This document shows positions 1 to 5,159 of a stretch of 6,252 bases of DNA, one piece after another. A program made the translations under genes and the position numbers. Source of the DNA: an uncultured Eubacteriales bacterium (GTDB lineage Bacteria; Bacillota; Clostridia; Christensenellales; Aristaeellaceae); assembly GCA_900553905.1 (NCBI GenBank), contig USFL01000096.1, positions 1 to 6,252 on the forward strand. Reading direction: 5' to 3'. The notes beneath the pieces are model-generated. The model was not told where the DNA came from and ran no database searches. It saw only the letters and a list, made by a program, of their open reading frames with translations. Numbering within the stretch: position 1 is the first letter of the stretch; the number at the start of each line of letters is the position of its first letter.

Positions 1-420
1 CTCCACCTTCAGCCCGTATTCGCCCGAGAGCCTGCGCACCGTTTCCTCCGCCTCGCGTCCATCGTAAAACAGGCCGCGCCGGGGCTCGTGCCCCAGCATC
101 ACGTTCTGGGCGACGGTGAAGCTGGGCACCAGCTTGAAATGCTGATGCACCATGCTAACGCCCATGCGCATGGCGTTTTCCGGCCCGTGCTGGGGGCCGG
201 TCTTTTCTCCCTTGATGTAGATATCCCCCAGCGTGGGCGCCTGCAGGCCATAGAGCAGGTTCATCAGCGTGGACTTCCCCGCGCCATTCTCCCCCACCAG
301 CGCGAACACCTCACCCCGGCGGATGGACAGGCTCACGTCGTCGTTGGCGAGCGTGCCGGGGTACTGCTTGCTCACATGGGAAAAGCGGACGATCTCCGCA
401 CCCGTCGAAGCGTCGTTCAT
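1..420 (-). CDS. ABC importer ATPase, BMP-associated nucleoside/simple sugar type (3' part beyond window)
   Basis: ATP-binding subunit that would power uptake of a nucleoside or simple sugar captured by the BMP-family binding protein encoded upstream; it acts on the cytoplasmic face of the membrane. The 140 visible residues are the N-terminal part of the first nucleotide-binding domain. Walker A GENGAGKST is at residues 43-51. The Q-loop region SMVHQHFKLVPSFTVAQNVMLG (about 89-110) is the form typical of ATPases paired with BMP proteins (YufO/NupO-like, related to RbsA/MglA). Family members usually have about 500 residues with two ATPase domains, so roughly 360 residues, including Walker B and the signature motif, should lie beyond the left edge. 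The start ATG at 420 is supported by GGAGG eight bases upstream, inside the end of the preceding gene, whose stop is only three bases away. This spacing indicates translational coupling. The substrate cannot be decided from this fragment. Confidence 0.95.
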   Translation of the reverse strand, partial: MNDASTGAEIVRFSHVSKQYPGTLANDDVSLSIRRGEVFALVGENGAGKSTLMNLLYGLQAPTLGDIYIKGEKTGPQHGPENAMRMGVSMVHQHFKLVPSFTVAQNVMLGHEPRRGLFYDGREAEETVRRLSGEYGLKVE

Positions 421-423
421 CGG

Positions 424-1035
424 TTATTCCTCCGGCTCATCTTCCGTATACAGAAGCAGCACCGCGTCCATGCCCGCATCCACCACGTCGGCGCTGACAA
501 AGACAGCCTGCCCGGTGACGGTATCCTCGCCCGTCCGGGTGAATACCGCCATCACGTCCGCCTCCGTGCCAAAGTCCATCAGCACAATGCAGGGGACAAA
601 CGCTTCGGGCATCTGATAGGTCTCGCTCACGGTGAGCAGGCTGGCGGCCGCCAGCCACTCCGCGCCCGCCTGCCCGTTAAGCAGGCTGGGCGGCATCGCA
701 GCCAGCCGCCGCTCAAGCTCCTCGCCCGCCACCGCGCTCAATGCCGGCAGCTCCAGCCCTTCCCACTCGACATAGTCCGCATAGCTGGATTCGCTGCGCA
801 GCGTAAAGCGCCGGACCTGCTCCATTTCCAGGCCCTCATTGGCCGCCATGCGCTCCACCTGCGAGAGCACCTCCTCGCCGCCGGTGAACAGGCTCACATA
901 CGCTTCGTCCACCGCCAGCGCCGTCATGCGCGCGCACAGCGCCTCCGCCTGCTCCCCGGCCCAGTCCGCCCGCGCGTAGCCGCACAGCAGCATCAGGCAG
1001 ACCAGCAGGACAGCGGCGGTTCGTTTCCGATTCAT
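424..1035 (-). CDS. Secreted protein of unknown function inside the ABC importer operon
   Basis: I do not recognise a family. The 203-residue product begins MNRKRTAAVLLVCLMLLCGYARA, a basic-hydrophobic export signal with a plausible signal peptidase I site after ARA (residue 23). LMLLC is a poor lipobox, so a lipoprotein is less likely. The mature part of about 180 residues is acidic, has no further membrane span, and ends in a strongly acidic tail (TEDEPEE). Its second half looks like alternating beta strands, for example around FVPCIVLMDFG and VTGQAVFVSAD. An in-frame ATG at 1107 would give 24 more residues, but these would start before the intercistronic hairpin. The ATG at 1035 sits six bases after GGAGGAG and immediately precedes the signal peptide, so I prefer it. 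The gene lies between the binding protein and the ATPase, ending three bases before the ATPase start. A role with the importer, such as an accessory or envelope factor, is inference from position only. Confidence 0.8.
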   Translation of the reverse strand: MNRKRTAAVLLVCLMLLCGYARADWAGEQAEALCARMTALAVDEAYVSLFTGGEEVLSQVERMAANEGLEMEQVRRFTLRSESSYADYVEWEGLELPALSAVAGEELERRLAAMPPSLLNGQAGAEWLAAASLLTVSETYQMPEAFVPCIVLMDFGTEADVMAVFTRTGEDTVTGQAVFVSADVVDAGMDAVLLLYTEDEPEE

Positions 1036-1058
1036 GCGCATCTCCTCCGTTTGGCAAA

Positions 1059-1103
1059 GGCCCCTTGCGCGGCAAACGCCTGCAAGGGGCCCCCTGTTTT
1101 TTT
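1059..1103. promoter_or_regulatory. Intercistronic hairpin downstream of the BMP gene
   Basis: A perfect 10-bp inverted repeat (GGCCCCTTGC at 1059-1068, GCAAGGGGCC at 1082-1091) lies between the BMP gene and the secreted-protein gene. Three inner pairs (1069-1071 with 1077-1079) can extend the stem over a 2-base bulge. On the minus-strand transcript the stem is preceded by seven A and followed by only UUU. On the plus strand the same stem is followed by T7 (1097-1103) and would look like a terminator, although no plus-strand gene reads into it. In the operon's direction it may be a leaky terminator or an mRNA-stabilising hairpin that lets the binding protein be made in excess of the membrane parts. 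That arrangement is known in other ABC importer operons and is only inferred here. Confidence 0.75.
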
Positions 1104-1113
1104 CCATAGCGGT

Positions 1114-2112
1114 TCAGCGGGTGCTTTCGACCACGATTTCGCCCGCGATGATCTTTTCGGCCAGCGCCTCCACTTCGGCCTTGAGCTCGTCGGAGACCTG
1201 CTGGGTCATGGTGTCGTCGCCATAGCCAAGGCCCACCAGGCCGCTGGACATGTCGGCGTTCCAGATGGCGCCGCCGTCAAACACTCCGTCCTCCAGGTAG
1301 TTGCTAATCACGTCGTACACGCTGTCGCCCACGCGCTTGAGCATGGAGCAGATGATGACGTCGGGGTTGATGTACTTCTGGTCGCTGTCCACACCCACGG
1401 CGTACTTGCCCTGCTCCTGCGCGGCCTCAAACACGCCCAGGCCGGTCTTGCCCGCCACGGCGTACACCACGTCCGCGCCCTGGCTGTAGAGCGAAAGGGC
1501 GGCTTCCTTGCCCTTGTCGGGTGCCTCATAGTCGTCGGTATAGACGGGATCGAGCACGGTGCCCTCGGGGTTGGCGTAGAGCGCGCCCTGCTTGTAACCC
1601 ACGACGAAATTGTTGATGGTATCGCTGTTCTCGCCGCCGATGACGCCCACCACGCCGCTCTGCGCCAGCTTCATGGCCACATAGCCCGCCAGGAAGCTGC
1701 CCTCGTTTTCGGCGTAGGTGATGGACAGCAGGTTGTCGCCCACGCCGTCCAGGCCGTTATCCACGAAGATGAACTTGGTATCGGGCATTTCGGGCACGAC
1801 TGCGGTCAGGCCGTCCCAGAACTGCCAGCCCACGGCCACCACCACATCGCTCTGCTCGGCGGCCTCCACCAGCGCCACCTGGTACATGCTGGCGTCGCTC
1901 TTGCATTCCACCACGCTGCCGATCACGCCATAATCGGCCTCCAGGCGCTTGAGGCCCTCGTTGGCGCTGTCATAAAAGCCAAGGTCGCCAAGCGTCTCGG
2001 CGATGCACAGGGACACCCGCAGCTCGCCGCCGTCCTCGGCCTGTCCCATGGCGGTCAGTCCCAAAGTCAAAAGCATCGCCAGGCACAGAAGCAAAGAGAG
2101 GATTTTTTTCAT
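1114..2112 (-). CDS. BMP-family substrate-binding protein of an ABC importer
   Basis: Extracytoplasmic binding protein of the BMP/PnrA-like family (Bmp domain), whose characterised members bind purine nucleosides; it would deliver ligand to the importer whose ATPase is encoded downstream. The 332 residues match the usual family length. A signal peptide MKKILSLLLCLAMLLTLGLTA occupies residues 1-21. Family features follow: GDLGFYDSANEGLKR (42-56), SITYAENEGSFLAGY (130-144), VGVIGG (155-160), VGVDSDQ (239-245) and CSMLKRVGDSVYD (255-267). The lipobox position holds Met22 (LTAMG) where related lipoproteins have Cys, so lipid anchoring is not predicted. The ORF extends 26 codons further upstream, but those codons begin upstream of or within the predicted promoter. 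MKKI at 2112 has a full signal peptide and an AAGGA about 12 bases upstream, a longer gap than ideal. Nucleoside is the likeliest ligand class by family; the actual ligand is not shown. Confidence 0.95.
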   Translation of the reverse strand: MKKILSLLLCLAMLLTLGLTAMGQAEDGGELRVSLCIAETLGDLGFYDSANEGLKRLEADYGVIGSVVECKSDASMYQVALVEAAEQSDVVVAVGWQFWDGLTAVVPEMPDTKFIFVDNGLDGVGDNLLSITYAENEGSFLAGYVAMKLAQSGVVGVIGGENSDTINNFVVGYKQGALYANPEGTVLDPVYTDDYEAPDKGKEAALSLYSQGADVVYAVAGKTGLGVFEAAQEQGKYAVGVDSDQKYINPDVIICSMLKRVGDSVYDVISNYLEDGVFDGGAIWNADMSSGLVGLGYGDDTMTQQVSDELKAEVEALAEKIIAGEIVVESTR

Positions 2113-2161
2113 TGCGTTCGTCCATCCTTTCCGTCTGATAGGGTCGCTTGTCCATGGGTCC

Positions 2162-2190
2162 ATTATACTATGGCGCTCCTGCTTTCGCAA
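2162..2190 (-). promoter_or_regulatory. Sigma70/sigmaA-type promoter of the BMP importer operon
   Basis: Read on the minus strand there is a perfect -10 TATAAT (2167-2162), a 17-base spacer and a -35 TTGCGA (2190-2185; four of six consensus bases). Transcription should start near A2155, giving a leader of about 43 bases before the BMP start at 2112. The promoter lies in the gap after the glucosyltransferase gene, so the importer is its own transcription unit. No obvious operator is seen, and the leader is too short for a classical purine riboswitch. Confidence 0.8.
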
Positions 2191-2211
2191 GGCTTTTCGG
2201 CATCGGAACGC

Positions 2212-3783
2212 CTAGGGGTTCAGCATGCCAAATTTCACCACGCACACCTCGCCCACCAGCCCCACGCTGCCCTCGCGCGGATAGCTGGGCATGGCGGCCA
2301 GAGCGGCCGCTTCCTCCTCCGTCCGGGGCTGCCAGGTGGTCGTCACCTGCACCGGCAGGCCGATCATGCGGGGGAGCAGCTTGGGCATGCTGAGAAAATT
2401 GATGTAATCCAGCTCCGTGTTCATGCCGGACATGGGCGTGAAGCGATAGGTATCGTCCGGTTCAAAATAGATCAGCCCTTCGGGGGTGTAGCCATTGACG
2501 TATCCGTACAGCGCCACCGTCATGCCGGGCACGTACCCTTCCGCCTGCTCGATGCGCAGCGCCAGCCGGTTGGCGAAGTGTTCGCCGCGGGTGTAGGCCA
2601 GGTAGAGCTTGTAATACGCCTGATTGCTCAGCACCGCGCCCCACAGGCCGTATACCGCGCAGGCCGTCGCCAGCACAACCGTCAGCGCACGGCGCGGCGC
2701 AGGGCGCGTTAGCGTCTCCAGCAGGCAGGGAATCAGTAGCGCCGGAGCCAGCAGCAACAGCACCAGCGGATACAGCACCAGGCTGTGGATGACGATATCG
2801 TCCCCCATGAAGTAAATGCCCGCCGCCAGCACCGGAAGGATGGCCAGGCAGCCCAGCGCCAGCAGTCCATCCAGGACCTTTTTGCGCACAATCGCCCGCA
2901 CCGCAACCCAAATAGCGGCCACTGCGCCGCCCAGCGCCAGCGCCCCCTGCGCCAGACGCATCAGCTTGGTGAAGTAGATGGGCACATCGCCGATAAAATA
3001 GTCCCAGACCGTTCCATACGCCTGCGCCAGCTTCTGGGGGATGGCCGATACATCCAACGAGCCCATTTTGTCCATGCCCTGGTACTGGTTGAGGACGCTT
3101 CCCGTCAGGCGAAGCGCCAGTTTAGCGGCCAGCAGGTACAGCAGCAGCCCCGCCAGTACCGCTGCCACGCAGCGGAGGGTCAGCTTCCACGCCTGTCCGC
3201 CCCGGGATACCTCGCGCACAATGGCGATCACCATCAGGCCCGTGGCCAGCAGGAGGTACACCTGATAGATCCCCGTAGCCAGGACCACCGCGGCGACCGC
3301 CCACAGCCAGCCGAACCGCCCGCGTAGCGCCAGCCACGCCGCCAGCGCGGCCAGCATAACGCCCAGTGCAAAGACGTGCGCCTCGTACATGAAGCAGAAC
3401 AGGGAGATGTTTTCCGGGAAAACCACCACGATCAGCGTAAGCGACAGCGCCTGCCAGCGTCGCCGCAGGTCGAAGGCGTCCGCCAGCAGCAGCGCCGCGC
3501 CGGAAAGGCAGCCGACGCCCAGAATGCCATTGAGCCACGGCGTGCTCAAATTGGAAAACAGCTTCCAGAAAAAGTACAGCGCAAAGCGTCCCGATTCTAT
3601 CCCCACACCCGCGATGTCCACGTCGTAATACAAATCGTCGTGATTAGGGATCTTGTTTGCGAACATGAAGCCGTGTGCAAACAGGCCCGCCAGCATTCCG
3701 GCGATCAGGCACAGCCGCAGCAGCCTGCGCCGGTCCAATTCGGCGCCGAGCCACGTTTCCGCCGCCCGCAGATATCTCCTCAT
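2212..3783 (-). CDS. Multi-span membrane glucosyltransferase (Glucos_trans_II-like)
   Basis: A 523-residue integral membrane protein resembling the Glucos_trans_II family (GtrII/GtrIV-like, GT-C architecture). Such enzymes take glucose from a polyprenyl-phosphate carrier and attach it to a surface polymer on the outer face of the membrane. After a basic N-terminus, the first hydrophobic segment is near residues 22-42. It is followed by a loop with NHDDLYYD (47-54), the acidic motif where GT-C enzymes usually carry catalytic acids, and GRFALYFFWK (65-74). About nine to ten more hydrophobic segments run to about residue 388. A soluble C-terminal domain of about 135 residues ends in the family-like MPSYPREGSVGLVGEVCVVKF (498-518). 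The start at 3783 is chosen because GGGAGGAG lies a few bases upstream; an ATG 16 codons earlier would overlap the gtrB gene. The gap from gtrB is 16 bases, so the two are surely cotranscribed. The acceptor and exact sugar are not determinable. Confidence 0.85.
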   Translation of the reverse strand: MRRYLRAAETWLGAELDRRRLLRLCLIAGMLAGLFAHGFMFANKIPNHDDLYYDVDIAGVGIESGRFALYFFWKLFSNLSTPWLNGILGVGCLSGAALLLADAFDLRRRWQALSLTLIVVVFPENISLFCFMYEAHVFALGVMLAALAAWLALRGRFGWLWAVAAVVLATGIYQVYLLLATGLMVIAIVREVSRGGQAWKLTLRCVAAVLAGLLLYLLAAKLALRLTGSVLNQYQGMDKMGSLDVSAIPQKLAQAYGTVWDYFIGDVPIYFTKLMRLAQGALALGGAVAAIWVAVRAIVRKKVLDGLLALGCLAILPVLAAGIYFMGDDIVIHSLVLYPLVLLLLAPALLIPCLLETLTRPAPRRALTVVLATACAVYGLWGAVLSNQAYYKLYLAYTRGEHFANRLALRIEQAEGYVPGMTVALYGYVNGYTPEGLIYFEPDDTYRFTPMSGMNTELDYINFLSMPKLLPRMIGLPVQVTTTWQPRTEEEAAALAAMPSYPREGSVGLVGEVCVVKFGMLNP

Positions 3784-3799
3784 GGCTTCTCCTCCCTGT

Positions 3800-4777
3800 T
3801 CAGGCGTCCTTGGCTTCCTGAGGCGCCTCATGCTGCACCTCTGCGATCAGGTAACGGGGCCGGCGCTTGGCTTCCATGTAAATCTTTCCGACATATTCGC
3901 CCACGCAGCCCAGCGAGATCATCAGCATGCCGCCGATCAGCCACATGCTGATCATCATCGAGGTCCAGCCGGTGATGGTCTCTCCCTGCAAAAACACCAC
4001 AAGATCATAGATGATGAAGCACAGGCAGAAGAACACGCAAATGAAGCCCGTGATGGATATGATCCGAAGCGGCTTGACGGAAAAGGAGGTGATGCCATCC
4101 ACCGCCAGGCGCACCATCTTGGCGGGCGAGTACTTGGACTGACCCGCGTAGCGCTCGCTCACGTCAAAGGGCACCTCGCGCGATACGAAGCCGAAGCTGC
4201 GGATCAGTCCCCGCAGGAAAAGGTTGACCTCCGTGTACTGGTCCAGCGCCAGCAGCACGCGCTTGGACAAAAGCCGGTAATCCGCATGGTTGCGGATCAC
4301 GTTTGCGCCCATGGCGTGCATCAGCCTGTAAAACACCTGGGCGGTAACCCGCTTCAAAAAGCCGTCCGTATCCCGCGATCGCCGCACGCCGAACACGATG
4401 TCCACGCCCTTTGCATAGCAGCGCAGGAATTCGTCCATGGCGTTCACATCCTGCTGCAGGTCGGCATCGATGGTGATGACGCAGTCCGCGTAATCCTTGG
4501 CGTACAGCATGCCCGCCAGTAACGCGTTCTGGTGCCCGCAGTTGGTCGACAGGGACAGGAAACACGCCCGCCCGTCCTTTCGGCGCAGCGCAGCCAGCCG
4601 GTCCCGCGTGGTATCGGATGAGCCGTCGTTGACAAACAGCAGACGGCTTTGCGGGGAACACAGCCCCTTTTCCGCCAGCTCATCCAGCTTCGCAAGCAGG
4701 CGCTCGGCGCAGTGATCGATACATGCCTCTTCATTGTAGCAGGGCACCACGACATAGAGAATCGCATCCACGGGCAT
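3800..4777 (-). CDS. gtrB: GtrB-type polyprenyl-phosphate glycosyltransferase (GT2 family)
   Basis: Membrane-anchored GT2 enzyme that transfers a sugar, typically glucose from UDP-glucose, to undecaprenyl phosphate on the cytoplasmic side. The product is the likely donor for the adjacent multi-span glucosyltransferase. Of 325 residues, 1-230 form the GT-A domain: VVPCYNEE (10-17), VNDGSSDTT (49-57), the metal-binding DAD (104-106) within TIDADLQQD, the HADYRLLSK motif (164-172) and ERYAGQSKYS (208-217). Two membrane helices follow, about 238-262 and 272-295, then a short basic-to-acidic cytoplasmic tail. Length and layout match GtrB/DPMS-like proteins such as YkcC or CsbB. The ORF is open for 68 more codons upstream, but those codons run through the glucosyltransferase remnant in another frame. 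MPVDAILYVVVP at 4777 starts directly before the first strand and has AGGA eight bases upstream. No clear promoter was found before it. The sugar specificity is inferred from the neighbour. Confidence 0.93.
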   Translation of the reverse strand: MPVDAILYVVVPCYNEEACIDHCAERLLAKLDELAEKGLCSPQSRLLFVNDGSSDTTRDRLAALRRKDGRACFLSLSTNCGHQNALLAGMLYAKDYADCVITIDADLQQDVNAMDEFLRCYAKGVDIVFGVRRSRDTDGFLKRVTAQVFYRLMHAMGANVIRNHADYRLLSKRVLLALDQYTEVNLFLRGLIRSFGFVSREVPFDVSERYAGQSKYSPAKMVRLAVDGITSFSVKPLRIISITGFICVFFCLCFIIYDLVVFLQGETITGWTSMMISMWLIGGMLMISLGCVGEYVGKIYMEAKRRPRYLIAEVQHEAPQEAKDA

Positions 4778-4806
4778 TTCCTTCTTCCTTTGCATTCTCC
4801 GCCGCT

Positions 4807-5075
4807 TCAGGAAAAGCGGACGACGCACAAGTCGTCGATGATCGCAATGCAGCCTTCCGCCGGATAGCAGGGCATGGCGTCCGCAACGGCCTCCCAGGCA
4901 GGCATTCGGCCACGCGCGGCGGCGCTCGAACGCATCGCGGGGCAAAAAGGCCGCATCGAAACCCGAACCCCGGAACGTCATTGGGCCACGGCTGTTCAGC
5001 CAGGTTACGTCCCGCCGGAAAACCGATGCATGCTACAGCCTCTTTCCGCGCCTGCTCCCATCGAAGCGCATACAT
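4807..5075 (-). pseudogene. Frameshifted C-terminal remnant of a second Glucos_trans_II-like glucosyltransferase
   Basis: The gap between purA and gtrB holds no intact gene, but its translation resembles the C-terminus of the glucosyltransferase downstream of gtrB. The frame ending at the stop at 4809-4807 reads MPCYPAEGCIAIIDDLCVVRFS (from 4875); the intact gene ends MPSYPREGSVGLVGEVCVVKF in the same order. Further upstream, in a different frame, YALRWEQA followed by VACIGFPAG (from 5072) resembles LALRIEQA and VALYGYVNG of the intact gene. At least one frameshift separates the two parts. The distance between these landmarks is about 30 codons shorter than in the intact gene, so a deletion is also likely. 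No membrane domain remains, since the purA terminator lies just upstream. The last part of the match is clear by eye; the upstream part is weaker. The left boundary is the stop codon; the right boundary is approximate. Confidence 0.6.
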
Positions 5076-5117
5076 TCTCCCGGCGCTTCAGCCTGCCAAC
5101 CTGCATCCAGAGCAGAC

Positions 5118-5151
5118 AAAAGCAGGGGGAGCGCTCACGCGCTCCTCCTGC
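5118..5151 (-). terminator. Rho-independent terminator of purA
   Basis: On the minus strand, nine bases after the purA stop, a 13-position stem (GCAGGAGGAGCGC at 5151-5139 with GCGCTCCCCCTGC at 5134-5122) has a single A-C mismatch and a GTGA tetraloop. It is followed by TTTT then GTCTG. The strong GC stem and U run fit an intrinsic terminator that ends the purA transcript. The glycosyltransferase genes should therefore have their own promoter, or depend on read-through. Confidence 0.88.
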
Positions 5152-5159
5152 GCCCCATA

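Noticed and set aside
1042..1080. Alternative pairing CGTTTG/CAAACG next to the ribosome binding site of the secreted-protein gene
   Set aside because: Only six base pairs, competing with the much stronger 10-bp stem; not enough to claim an attenuator or riboswitch.
1970..2155. A short leader ORF (MDKRPYQTER...) starting at the predicted transcript start
   Set aside because: It has no room for a ribosome binding site, overlaps the BMP gene out of frame, and has no leader-peptide signature.
2113..2190. Upstream in-frame starts for the BMP gene
   Set aside because: They lie upstream of the predicted transcription start or inside the -10/-35 region, and would bury the signal peptide 26 residues inside the protein.
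88..2712. An 874-codon open frame on the plus strand
   Set aside because: It runs antisense across three or more real minus-strand genes, the hairpin and the promoter. Its product is low-complexity, rich in His/Ala/Gln/Arg, with no domain. Such open antisense frames are expected in GC-rich genes.
3653..4522. A 289-codon plus-strand frame opposite gtrB
   Set aside because: Antisense shadow of gtrB, a gene with clear GT2 motifs; the translated product is His/Ala-rich with no recognisable domain.
4731..5075. A 114-codon minus-strand frame with an ATG at 5075
   Set aside because: Only its first part resembles the glucosyltransferase C-terminal domain. It then leaves the homologous frame and overlaps the start of gtrB, so I read it as part of the remnant, not a gene.
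5046..5100. Possible promoter for gtrB (TTGGCA with a weak -10 near AATGTA)
   Set aside because: The -10 match is poor at proper spacing and the sequence lies within the remnant; not supportable.
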